A stretch of 64,000 nt of DNA. It comes from Scatophagus argus (Eukaryota; Chordata; Actinopteri; Scatophagidae). The position numbers and the translations under genes were made by a program. Shown here piece after piece: positions 12,935 to 24,949 of this stretch; position 1 is the first letter of the stretch, and each line of letters starts with the position of its first letter. Under the pieces are notes generated by a model that did no database searches, was not told where the DNA came from, and was given only the letters and a program-made list of their open reading frames with translations. The DNA lies in the NCBI RefSeq assembly GCF_020382885.2, contig NC_058501.1:13613501-13677500 (forward strand), given 5' to 3'.

Positions 12935-13460
12935 TGTCAGCCTCCACCCCGTCCACAGCCTTGCCAGTTCCTGGCCATGCACAGGACTAACATAGTGTAG
13001 TTAGGGTGCAATTCGCCCTGAGGACAATTTTTTTTTTCTTCCTCTTTTCCAAAGTTGTGAAAAGACATGAAGCCAACAGAGCTCCAACACAGCATGACAG
13101 CTCATCTGTGCACTTCTCTGCTATTGGAAATCATGTTTTCTGTGTGATCTAGTTTTCTTTAAAATGCAACACTCCTTTCAGTTTTAATAGTGAATAAATT
13201 GTTATCCAAAAGGTATTCAGAATGTCAAGCAGTGCAAAGGGTCCTGAGGTGAACCTCTGGTGTTAAGACGACAAATCACTAGCTCTCTCTGTCAAGGCCA
13301 GACGGCTGCAAACGCCATGTGGTGTCCACATATTTGTCCATTGTTTGGTTATTGTTTATAATCATTTCTGTTCTGTACATGGGGGGGGGGTCACTTCTCT
13401 TGACATTGGAAAAGTTACATTGAAAATGTTACTGATATCCTTTTAGGAAATAAAAACAAA
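12935..13460 (+). other. hibadhb: hibadhb 3'UTR and polyadenylation signals
   Basis: Sequence after the TAA stop with AATAAA at 13193-13198 and again at 13449-13454. A run of ten G occurs at about 13381-13390. The transcript end is inferred. Confidence 0.6.
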
Positions 13461-14348
13461 TTGTAATGTCAGTTCATGTGACAATTGATTCACCTTGACC
13501 TTCCTTTTTTTAAATGTAATCAATTTTTAATTTCTGGATTTAGAAATTAAAAACAACTAAAACTTTAAGTTTTTTTTAAGTAACTCCATTCACTGCTTGC
13601 TTTCTTTTGTAGTAATGCCAAAAAAAATCTCCTTTTTTTTAGGAATTGCTGTCAAAGACTCAAAGAAAAGAGCTTGGCGTAAATGAGCAACAGTGCACAA
13701 ACTGGGATGCAAATGCAGCCAAACAGGGAGGATGAAAGTGTCTTTTTGAATTCTAAATGCTTTGTATTAGTACACCCACGGTCCAATTTCCCCTTTGTGT
13801 CTGTAAGCGTTAATAAGTTAAATCGCTCCCAAATGTTCTCGTTTGCATCTTGTGTTCAACTGATTCCGTAGCCACGATAAAATGTTGACTAAACATCTGC
13901 CCTCGGGGGCTTGGCTGCGATGCAGCTGCAGTGTGGGGACAGAGAACCGGAGGGCCACGGACACAACAGCTTTGTTCACTTAGGACAGCACTATCCAACA
14001 CATCCTACCCTGATGCTAGGAGTCCCTCTCTGAACGACCATTTAAATATTTATTGCATAGAAACGAAGTTGTGACCGACTGTCGCATCGGAGAGTCGGCT
14101 TCAGTAATTTGGAGGACGTGGACTTCTTTTCTATCCCCACTCAGGTCAGACCAGGAGGGCGGCATGTTTCTGATCTAGTTTGCCAAGAGCCACTGAGGGG
14201 CCAAGGTGCTATAGGTCATGCGATCACAAGACAAACCCATAAAAAGTCCATTAAGCACTGTAGGCTAAGAGCTGTGTTGTCATCTACTTGATAGGTGCTG
14301 CAAACAGAGCAGTACTTTGCTCTCAGTCCTCCAAGTCTGCTGGAGGCA

Positions 14349-14383
<35 letters not shown>

Positions 14384-16899
14384 AGCCTGACATCATCTGT
14401 TGTAACGCGGCACGTCATCCTCCAGCTCAGCTCGTGGCTACTTTTCATTGAAAACACTGCAATGATGCACCTTAAACGAATACTATGTGCATTTTTTTTT
14501 GCAAGACGGGAAAATGTTTAGGGTTGCTCCTGCAGGACGGAGTGGAGAAACATGCGGCCTTCTCACAAACTTCCTTTGCTGTTTTCTTTTGTTTTTCCAG
14601 AGATGTTCTTAATCCGCATTGTAGCCTTTTGTTTAAAAAAAAACACAATTGCATTTGATTGCAAGGAAACCCATTAAGGTGTATTGTCAGATCTGTGTGG
14701 TTTTACTCGTGGCTTCCCCGTCCGATGGAAAACCTACAGATTACACTGCAAAGCACACAGCAGACTTAATAACCTAATACTGGTTGGCATATTAACAAAT
14801 CAAACTTACTGCAAATCAGTCGTCATTCAATAATGAGCAATCAGTTGTTTTTATTAAGTCCGTATCTCCTTCTGAAAGCATTTGCTTCCAATAGACAACA
14901 TGTTTTATTTAATATAACAGTTGAATATCTCGGACTGCATACGGACAGTATAACAGGATAACAGTATGTTTTAGGTGTAATTTGACGTCAGTGTTACGAG
15001 CTCCTCTCCTTTACAGTTTTGGATTAACCACATCCTTTGTATTCGCCCTAACTTTAGCCACGATCATTAATAATATTTGGTTTATGTATTTTTTTAGACT
15101 AATTAATAGAAAACACACCCATCTTCGTTTTATATAGCCTATTATCTATTGTATGTTGTGTGTAGGTGTGTGTTGACGGCATATTCAGATGAAAATAAAA
15201 TCACAAAATGAAACTTAATTTATCAACAGCTCATTTGTAATTTGGGCGTAGCTGCTCTCGTTCATTTAACTGCTCGGTTAACATTTCCTACCAGCTGCTT
15301 TGGCCTTTATGTTCAGAGAGCTCTAATGTGTGAACAACATGGCCGAGGTGAGTTCCTGTCCAGCCAACACTCATCTTTTCTAAATCGGCTTCGCTGTTGA
15401 CCACACATTTCTTTCTGTCCAAAGCGTAGTGCACTGTACTCAATAAAAAAAAATAGCCGATTAGTTTATCTGAAGTTGGTTATAAGTGCAGTAAAAAAAT
15501 AATCATAATAAAAATGAGACATGAACCTATTCACTCACATAAAATATTATGCTTTTTTTTTCTCTCTCCCTGAAATGTGGACCACTACTCACTCTTGCCT
15601 ACAAGCTATGAACTTGGGCCATAAAGATTTACAGCCTCAAAAGGTGGGAAAACTCTAAAATAAAAAATGTGTTGAAATTTAGGTGGGGATATGTTGGGGT
15701 TTTCTTGCGTCTCGCCTCAGACACGTAGAATAAACAACAAAAAAAAATGAATTCTTCAAGTTGAACCAGTATTTTTGTTGGACATTTTCATCCTTTCACG
15801 TCCTCGTGTAGTTTATCACAGAGCTGCCACACGTAAGCAGGTTTCAGTACCACATGTGTTTGTGCTCTTGCGACTCGTAGTCATGAAAGATTTATTTATA
15901 TATCATCATACATGTTCCCGGATACACGACAGTTTTCAGCTCTTTGCGGAAAAAGGACAATAAGAGCCCACGTTGGCATTTAAGCAGCATGCAGAGACAT
16001 GTAAAGAAGAACGGTTTATTTTCCTATAAGCCAATTTTTGGCTAAAGTAATTCATCTTCAGCTTAGATTTTGACCCTTGCATGCAAGATTGACACCCCCC
16101 TCCCCCCACCTTGTGATCCAAATCAATCTTTAACTGTAAGAGAAAGTAATGCAGCCTAACTTTAAAAACGAGTGCAGTCAGTCAATGAAATCTCTCTCTC
16201 TGGTATTTAGCGGCGTTTTCTCTTCGGGCTTCCTGGCGTCAAGTGCCTATTTGGCCAAACTGCAACTTTCAACTTGACCTTGGCCTCCAGCCGCCTCTAA
16301 CCCATATGAGGAAGAGTGCAGCCAAATGTGGCGTGCTTTTAGTATTTTGTGGACGCTGAACTTGTGTCTGGATTTACACGTGGTGCCAAATGAGTGGATG
16401 ATTGAATGTATTGTTGTTGTTCTTGTTGTAATATGCTTTTTAAATTTATCAAAAAAGACGTGGGTCTGTGTTTTTTTTTTTTAAATTTGCCTTTTTTTAA
16501 TCCGATTTCACAATCAAATACTTAAAAGCTTCATTCTGAGCCCATTAGGCAGTTTCGAATATTCCGTAACGCGACTGCACGTTTAGCAAAATCTGCGTGC
16601 TTGACTGATGTGTATAAACTGCATAAAAAAGTTAAGCCTGTACATATAAAGCCAAAAATAATAGTTTAAATCAACATATCTGGAGTCAGTTTTCCTTTAC
16701 TCTCAGATCAAGCAACCAAAATGGCACGCGTAATTGCGCATCCATTCCGGCGTAAAAAGGCATTTGCTATGATTATAGTTTTTCTCAAGCCATGTATTAA
16801 CACAAATCACCGAATGCGTGTGTCGTGATGGCACAATAGGATAGACAAGATTGCGTTCACAACACAGTTTCACTCTGTTTCAGACCAATAGCACTGTTT
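13461..16899. other. intergenic region hibadhb-hoxa13b, position expected for evx1
   Basis: In the ancestral HoxA locus evx1 lies between hibadh and hoxa13. I found no Evx homeodomain or exon on either strand here. The region holds a (CA)16-type microsatellite at 14350-14381 and otherwise unique AT-rich DNA. Confidence 0.7.
14350..14381. repeat. (CA)n microsatellite
   Basis: Uninterrupted CA dinucleotides, about 16 units. Confidence 0.95.
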
Positions 16900-16994
16900 T
16901 GTTTTTAAAGTCCCGATGGCTTCTTTGCATATCTAAACTCTTAATATACTGATATGAAGTACATCATCACAAACATGCAGCTCGAGCTGCATTA

Positions 16995-17170
16995 TCTGAT
17001 GTCTAGACGTTTATCATCTCCTTTGCATATCACGTGCTTGGCCCTGGCCAATAACCTTGCGATCTTTATGTACTCAGGCGTGTTGGTATCGTTACTCTGG
17101 CCGAGTCCCTGTCTCTGTTCAGTCGAGGGGATTTTGAAAAAGAGTTGGTCGTTTCGATGTAGGGCATGCT
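16995..17170 (+). promoter_or_regulatory. hoxa13b: hoxa13b proximal promoter region (candidate)
   Basis: Within 180 bp upstream of the ATG there is CTTTGCATATCACGTGC (octamer-like plus E-box CACGTG at 17031-17036), a CCAAT box at 17048-17052 and a caudal-type TTTATG at 17065-17070. The cluster of core promoter motifs just upstream of the start suggests the promoter. No TATA box or start site could be fixed. Confidence 0.45.
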
Positions 17171-18299
17171 ATGACCGCTTCATTACTCCTCCACTCGCAC
17201 TGGATTGACCCGGTGATGTTTCTCTATGACAACGGCTTGGATGAAAGGAGCAAGAACATGGAAGGATTTACTGGAGGCAATTTTGCTGCAAACCAGTGCA
17301 GGAATTTGTTAGCGCATCCAACCTCGCTGGCTCCGAGCACCACCTACACTGCGAGTGAGGTGCCAGTCTCTGGCATGGGGGAGCCTGGCAAACAATGCAG
17401 CCCCTGTTCTGCCACTCAGAGCTCGCCCAACGCATCTTTGCCCTATGGATATTTTGGCAGCAGTTATTACCCATGTAGGATGTCACACGGCAGCGTCAAG
17501 GCTTGCGCGCAGCCCTCAGGTTATGGTGATAAATACATGGATTCGCCGGTCTCTGGTGAAGAGTTCTCAACCAGAGCAAAGGAATTTGCGTTTTATCAGG
17601 GCTATTCTTCAGGTCCATACCAGCCCAGCTACTTGGACGTCCCTGTCGTCCCTGCGCTGAGTGCTCCAGCTGAGCCAAGACACGAGTCTCTGTTGCCCAT
17701 GGAGCCCTATCAGCCGTGGGCCATCACCAACAGCTGGAGTGGTCAAGTTTACTGCACCAAAGAGCAGCCACAGTCAAATCCTCTGTGGAAATCCTCCTTA
17801 CAAGGTAAGCTGTCTCTTATTGTTTTACTAACACAGAAATGTGCTACGTGCATGAGAACGTGGAATTTAACTTGGCTAAAACGTGTGCATGAAATGTTTA
17901 ATGTAAAACGCAAGTTTTTCCTCCCTTTCTCTTTTTCCTTAATAATGCACACGAATGAAAGAAAAGTGTAGATATATAAAAATTAAATGTTTGCATGACA
18001 TCTTTTAAAAAAACTGTTTGGCGCAGTCAAGCGGATTAAATGTGATTTCTTTCTCCACAGACACTATATCTGGTGGAGACAGCGCTATCCGCCGTGGGAG
18101 AAAGAAGCGTGTGCCATACACCAAGGTGCAGCTCAAGGAACTGGAAAGGGAGTACGCCGCCAATAAATTCATCACCAAGGATAAAAGGAGGAGGATATCT
18201 GCCCAGACAAATCTGACAGAGAGACAAGTGACAATCTGGTTTCAGAACAGGCGCGTAAAGGAGAAGAAAGTCGTCAATAAATTCAAGAGTTCCAGTTAG
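17171..18299 (+). CDS. hoxa13b: hoxa13b, homeobox protein Hox-A13b (2 exons, 290 aa)
   Basis: A posterior Hox transcription factor for distal fin, hindgut and urogenital patterning, acting in the nucleus. Exons 17171-17804 and 18061-18299; donor GTAAGC, acceptor CAG, phase 1, intron only 256 bp. The N-terminus [20 protein letters not shown] matches HOXA13. Conserved blocks follow: [51 protein letters not shown], and [12 protein letters not shown]. The homeodomain is about residues 224-283, with the group-13 core [17 protein letters not shown], then [12 protein letters not shown] and [12 protein letters not shown]. It is about 100 aa shorter than human HOXA13 mainly because the polyalanine tracts are absent. 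A polyadenylation signal AATAAA is at 19253-19258. The 'b' copy is inferred from cluster content. Confidence 0.97.
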
Positions 18300-19280
18300 C
18301 TCTGGAGATACTGAAACAGGAGGTGAAGGGCGGACATGGATGTGCCTTCACCCAAAAAAAAACACTCTCCTATAATTTATTATATTATATGAACGGTTCC
18401 TTTTGTCGCCAGAGCGACTCTGTTTAGACCTACACATTTCTTTCCTCACATTTTAATTGGAACCAGTCGATGCGGCCTGTTGACAGAAGTTAGGAAATGG
18501 GTTGCAACACGTTGACCAGGGCGATCCTTTAAGGGGATGCATGATCTCCTTCAAATGTTCACCAAACAGCAAGACATTGTGCCCTGAAGGCATGAGGACA
18601 CCCGGAGCCAATCCTGCGCCTTTACTCCACCGAATCCAGTCCAGAAATGAAGACTGAAACCCTTGGAATCAGTTCAGTTTTCCTCTTCACTGACAGTGGT
18701 AAAGAAATTGGTGGCTAAACTTTCACCTTCAGTCTGTGATCATCACTTTGCGGACTGGCAAATTTAAACAAGTAATAGAAAACGAATCACAAATGATATT
18801 TTCAGCATTTATTAAAAAAATAAAATAAAATATCTCTCCACGCATAAGCAATAGAAGCCTAAAACACCTCGTGGGTGTATGCAAAATTAAATTCTTTAGA
18901 AAAACTCTTTCCTACAGCTTGGGAGTTTTGAAAATAGAGTTTACATCCCTGCATTTGGAAATCCAGATTTTCCATTTTAAAAAGCTTCCATCGGTTAGTT
19001 AATCTGCCAGTATGAGATGAAATGCCAGCAAACGTCAAACTGGCCTGAGCGGATCCGTTTTGCCACTTAGTCCACATCACGGTTTTTCTCTAAACGCAGG
19101 TTTTTGTTTTGTTTCTTTTTTTTGTTTTGTTTTTGCTCAGAGTGATTTTGCGTAACGGTGTTTAAAATGTAGGCACATTTAAACATGTAAATACTATCTG
19201 AATGAAACTATCTATTCTCCCTTTTCTGACTGCAATAGCCACAGTTTTTGACAATAAATGTTTGAGAGACGCAAAGTGAT
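18300..19280 (+). other. hoxa13b: hoxa13b 3'UTR (inferred)
   Basis: About 1 kb of AT-rich sequence after the TAG stop ending shortly after AATAAA at 19253-19258. Confidence 0.5.
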
Positions 19281-19737
19281 CTTGTCATTTTCGTTCCTAC
19301 ATTTTTTTAGCTCAGCTTTGACGGGGATGCTTGATCGACTTGACATATCCTTCTCGTGGTAACATGACTCTTGGGTAGAGGAGTATGTCAGTGTACACAG
19401 GCCTACATGAAAGGAGCGTCGGTGAGCTCAGACCCTCTGTGGGTTTCAGCCATCAAGAGTTTATGTCGCCATCTAGTGGCGAAGCTCCGTTAGCACAGCG
19501 TCTGCCCACAGGCTGTGCGTCTGGCCTCTTCTTCTACAGGAACATTTATGTGAGTTTTTGAGAAAAATCCTTCTTCATACCAACTTACCCACCTACTAGC
19601 AAACGCTGTTTCTTCAGTAATAGCATATCTTTGGAGTATTGGCATTAGGCCTACACAAAAAATGTTGGGATATAATAGTAATGACAGATTTGACAAAAAT
19701 AATAGATGAAGCTTTCCTTGAGTCCTTGAGGTGCATA

Positions 19738-19773
19738 GTAATAATAATAATACTACTACTAATAATAATAATA
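19738..19773. repeat. (AAT)n-like simple repeat
   Basis: AATAATAAT units interrupted by ACTACTACT. Confidence 0.85.
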
Positions 19774-21134
19774 ATGACAATAATGCCTGAAAAATATTAC
19801 TACCGATTGATTCTGTTTCTATTCGGGTGTTTAGGCCTCAGCATACTTTTTTGTTGAGCGCAATTCAAAATTTCGTTTCCAAAAATGCTTGTTTTGATAT
19901 CTTAAAAAAACATGACGCAGTTCGTGTTCACATTTATTAATTAGCCTAATACTCCATCAAAAATCAAAATATAAAACACAAGCTCTCTCTCTGTGTGTGT
20001 GTGTGTGTTTATTTAGTGTGAAAGAACAACCGTCCAGCTGTCCATCTCATTTTGGAACAAAAACTTACTAATAACTTAAACTGAAAATCTGGGCCTCTTT
20101 GTAAAAGCTGCATGCACAAGACTAGCAAAAATAAAAAACAAAAACTTTTCGATATGAAAATAATTAACTCAGAATGAGTGAGAGCTGTGCAGATAAACCT
20201 GAAAAAACCTTTCAGCTATTACGCACAACTCTTTACTTTGGCTGACAGTAGGCTACTGATGTTGGTCCGTCTTTGCCTACACTGAAATACTGTATTATAT
20301 TATTGTGATCGCATTTTTTAAAATCACAATTACATCGACATATGACCTACAATACACGCTTCGTTCACATAATTGCCAGAGCCTAAAGTCTAAAAACATC
20401 CCCGCGTTTTCCTGGGCGTGGGCCCGACACTGGCCTCCACGCTGTCCGGCTCACCGGGAGCGGCAGGCTGCTGGCTCGCCTATCCTGTCCGGTTGGATTT
20501 GCAGCACTGGTCTGTCCCATTAAAAAGGAGCATTTGTTGCAGTAACGAAGAGGCAGCACCCTCGGGTGAGTGACACCCTCTCAGCCCAGTCACACACGTA
20601 CAAGCAGGGGGGATTTAACTAACAATAGCAGGTTTTGTCATCGTGTTCAATAGCGCTCAGAGGCGGGCGGCTGCTGGGCCCCCTGACACAGGTAGGCCCG
20701 TCAGCCGTACATGCTTTCCTCTCACCTCTCACTCGCGCACTTTTCGGGACTGGTGGGGGTCACGTTGTGTAAATACTCCTCTACCTTTTTGAGATGCACT
20801 GCCGTTAACCTTCCTCTGTGGCTCCTCTTAGTGCCTGCAGGGTTGTTTTGTGTGATTGCGCCCCCTAACAGCCAAACAGGTTAATTGCACCTCGCACAGG
20901 CCTGCGGCATGCTACTGTCTGAGTCTGTGACTGGTTCATAATGATAACCGAAATGAGCTCTAAGATGCAAAATGATAATTTAAAAAAAACAGAACAGAAA
21001 TGTGACTGAAGTGAAACGTTTACATTTTCCAAGGAGCGTAACTTCATTTACAGAAGTGATAGCTGGAGGATGTTTGAATAATTGCCATCTTCTTATGTGG
21101 AACACAGAAGGTTTTAGCCGATCACTTTTATTGT

Positions 21135-21137
<3 letters not shown>

Positions 21138-21168
<31 letters not shown>
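21138..21168. repeat. (GT)n microsatellite
   Basis: About 15 GT units, followed by GGTGGGTG. Confidence 0.95.
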
Positions 21169-21169
<1 letters not shown>

Positions 21170-23890
21170 TGGGTGTTTGGTATTGAATTTTATCCAATAA
21201 ACTTAAGACAAAAACAAAAATCTTTATTTGTGAATCAACTGCATTTAAAGGAAAAAGATCAATGAGGAAAAACCAAATCTTTCCCAAGCAGGAAAGCAAA
21301 CAAACAAACAAACAAACACACAAGTCAGAGCTCTAATGGGATGAGGCTGGCATTGACGCATATTTAGCTCTGGATGGAAATATTCTCCAAATTTTATTTC
21401 TGTCTCTGGCTACCGGAGCATTTTATTATTATTATTATCATTTCACTTTTTTTCATCACACGACGCTTTTGGACATTTGTGTTTCACTTCTTCCACAGTC
21501 CTGTTGCAGAGCTCGGGTGCAAAACTGCACTTAGCAATATTAAAACGAAAGCGAAGAGAGTCAGGCAGGTCGTGTGATCGATGTGTTTTTAATTTGAGCT
21601 CACTGCACTTCGGTCCCGCTGCACATCTGCTTGACAGAAAACCATTGGAGGACGGATGTGAGTTTGAATTTGTAAATCCAGAAGGTTTTATTGGGTTTTT
21701 AAGCGGTTGTTGTGCTTTACAACAGCTTCTGCTTCAGTCAGAGTCCGCCGTGTTTTCCAGCTCACTTTGTCCGCCCTGAAGACCACAGATTTCGGTTATT
21801 TTACTCCTCTGCTCTCTGCTGAATGTTCAATTTGAATAATCACAGCCCACTTGAAATAATTTGGGGATTACCTCGAAGGAGAGCGTGACTGGCGCATGAA
21901 AAGTCCCCACAGTCCCATTTTAAAAAACTTAACCCGGAATACTTTCTGTGTGAGTTTCTGTCATTTGAAATAAACTCTAAACAGACCAGACAAACAAACA
22001 ATCAGCTAAATCAGCTCGCTTCCTCTTCATAAACACTTTCACATCATCATCGCAGACATCAGGAAAGTGAAATATTCTCTTGTTTGGATTCCTCGTTTCC
22101 TCTTTTATTTGAGGGCATAAAGTGACTGAAATATGAACACAGATTTGTCCCACCACCTGCCTTATTCAGTCACAACTCATTTAATTCCTAAGCAAATACT
22201 GAATTAATTGTTTGAATTGTTTTGTTTTTGTTGTTGTTTACTCCAGGAAATCTCACACACGCAAAAATAAATGAGGTATATTTTCGAAGGGCTGAGAAAA
22301 TAATCTATTGCTCAAATTCTCTTCTGTTCTGTAAGTGTAGCTGTAATTTATTTAGTGCAGACATCACAGGTTGGACCCTTGAAAGTGGAAATCCTAACCA
22401 GCCTATGCGAACCCTGCGAGCTGAAGTGAGGAGGTCTGGGACAGGCAGGAGAGTCACAGCACATTCCCACTGAAGCGTGGCAGGAAAAATCACGCAAACC
22501 AGGAAAAGTGCTCTTGTTTTGTGCATCCCCTTCAGCTGCTTCAACCACTGACTGCGAGGTCTACACGTGTTTTTTTTTTTGGTTTGGTTTTTTTAGAACT
22601 TTTGCATTTTGCTGCTTCACTGAATGAATCTCGCACTTTTATTCTTCTGAGATCCTGTTCTTCCTCTTTAAAGGCGACGATCTACGGCCTTGACTTTCAT
22701 GCTGCTAGACTTAAATAAAATCAAACTAAAGGTTTAATTAACCAGTGTAATCACAACATTAACTCACCTTTTAAGATCGATTTTTTTTTTTATTTGGATA
22801 AATTATTTTTTTATTATTTATTTATTTGCCAAATTTGATCTACGAAAACAGAGAAATATTTTTTTAAGGAAATGTTTTACGCAAGCTTTTTTCTTAAATG
22901 ACTGACTGGAGGTCGAGGTTCACCAGATTTTTGTTTACACACAACCTGCACTTTTCGCAAACGGTCTCACTTATATATGTGGATTAAAAAACATTTACTA
23001 ATTCGGCTTAAACCCTGCAAGCCATTTTGTTTTTGAAGCATAGCTGAGACGTTTCAGTGTGACAGACTGGGCCACACTCCTGCAGCCTCGGCCTGAACGC
23101 CGGCACTGCGTGAGTGGCCGAATGAGCCACAAAAGATGTCAAATAAAACAGGAATTATCATCCAACTCATCATGCACGAGTATCTTAACCGCTAGATGCA
23201 TTTCACATAGTGATAGTGATAACACACCCGTTAAACTGACCTCAATCCGTCGAAGTCAAACTGCAAAAAGAAAAGAAAAGAAAAAAACACTGGACAGAGT
23301 GAAACATTACACCGTCTCCTAATGCTTGCCCGCACATGACAAATTCACAGGCTTTGATGTATGAAAAGTGAATTTGGACTAAATTCTAAAATTGGCAGCA
23401 TAACAGGATTAGTGATATGTGACACATGTGCCCACTCACTCAGCAGTGATGACAAATGAAAATGGAGTGGAGTGTGGGAAATAGCCCGTGTCCACAGCTT
23501 TTTATACTGGGCGTTGCAGAGAGAGAACAAGCGATGAAAAGACTGGAGCCCATTCTATCATTATTATTATTATTATTCATAGCCTGTAAGCAACATCTGT
23601 ATCTTTATATTCAACCTTCAACTTTATTATGAATAAATCAGCTGACTGCCCTCATATGAACTTCATTCAGGCTACTTCTGGCCCTCTTCTAATCGTCATG
23701 TCAACAGCCTCCATGCAGTTCACCTTAAAGCACAACACTGCGTTTCTTCTGGTGCATCAGAAAGCAAACACACGTGGTAATTAAACATATTTGAATATAT
23801 CAGCTTTTTTTTTTAGGCACATAGGAATCACAAAGCCGGCGTGCAGTGATCCTGAAAAGTCAGGTCCAAACGAACACATGGCGATCATGG

Positions 23891-23932
<42 letters not shown>

Positions 23933-23990
23933 GAGGGAGAGAGAGAGAGAGAGGGAGAGAGAGAGGGGGAGAGAGAGAGAGAGAGAGAGA
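23891..23990. repeat. 100-bp (GA)n polypurine tract
   Basis: Almost pure GA repeats with a few GGGAGA interruptions, roughly 1 kb upstream of the hoxa11b start. The purine strand is the plus strand. See findings for a possible GAGA-factor role. Confidence 0.95.
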
Positions 23991-24111
23991 TCACCGAGCC
24001 TGTCTTTGCAAGCTATTGTCTTTATGTCCCCCGCGGGTGCCAGAGTGGACTGATGCCTGACATGGGTGCAGCATGACTCGCATTACTCCGCCACTTGTGG
24101 ACTAGATTAGT

Positions 24112-24180
24112 CTATATATAGCCGGAGGAGTGCTGTTAAATTCACATAGAGAGAGGACCAATACATACCTACCATTGGCC
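24112..24180 (+). promoter_or_regulatory. hoxa11b: distal promoter-like motifs upstream of hoxa11b
   Basis: CTATATATAG at 24112-24121, CCAAT at 24158-24162 and an inverted CCAAT (ATTGG) at 24174-24178 cluster within 70 bp, about 0.8 kb upstream of the ATG. They could mark a distal start site. The evidence is motif-only and weak. Confidence 0.25.
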
Positions 24181-24413
24181 CAAAGATGAACTGATCTAAA
24201 ATAGATTTCATTCGTCACAATAGCTTCCAAGATTGTTGACGCATGTGCGGCACAAGCTCACAATTTCGCAAATACGACCTGTCGCATCAAACTCGTCAAG
24301 TTCTCTAGTTTAGCCTATAAATGTTATTTGTGGCACAAGGATTATGCCTTACGTGCATAGCGAAGTCTAAATGGTGATGCCCCGGGTCTAAACGTTTCAG
24401 ACGTGTCTGCAGA

Positions 24414-24448
24414 GGTTAAGGTTAGGGTTAAGGTGAGGGTTAGGTTTA
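24414..24448. repeat. imperfect telomere-like GGTTA repeat
   Basis: Short array of GGTTAAGGTTAGGGTTAAGG type units, a common degenerate simple repeat in fish genomes. It is too short and imperfect to call an interstitial telomere. Confidence 0.6.
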
Positions 24449-24949
24449 AAAACCAACTTAAAGGCAAAAAAACATATAAAAATAAATAAAATAAAATACC
24501 GGTTTAGCAGCTTGGAGTGAAAATGTATACAATTCTCCCTTTTTTCTGCGCTGTAATGTGGTAATTTAACGATGATTGTCAGACGTGTCCCCACAACAGC
24601 ACTGCAATGTGAAAGAACCTCAGCTTCAAATATTAAACTCTATCTAAACAGCCTTATTTTGAGTCGATGCAAAACACCTTCTCAGTATTTTTCCCCTTTC
24701 CCATACAGCCAAAGGTCTACTTTATAAACTCATTGACTCATATAGCCTACATGTTGAGGCGTAGGCTATCTGTCATTTTGTGCCAGTGGTCACATGGCTT
24801 TGGCCCTCAGGAATGGATAGAGATGGATCCCCACGTCAGCTTGTACGTCTAAGGATTTCTGCTCCAGCAGTCTGCCTCAAAGTGACTGGAGCGCAGCGCC
24901 GCGGAGGAACTATGCGCGGATTATTATAGGACGTATGCAACAGCAGAAT

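Larger units (their letters stand above)
19281..24100. other. intergenic region hoxa13b-hoxa11b
   Basis: The place of the missing hoxa12 (no vertebrate HoxA has one). No coding exon was recognised. It contains an (AAT)n-like tract at about 19738-19773, a (GT)n tract at 21138-21168, a GC-richer block near 20400-20870, and the GA tract at 23891-23990. Regulatory content is likely but not demonstrated. Confidence 0.7.
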
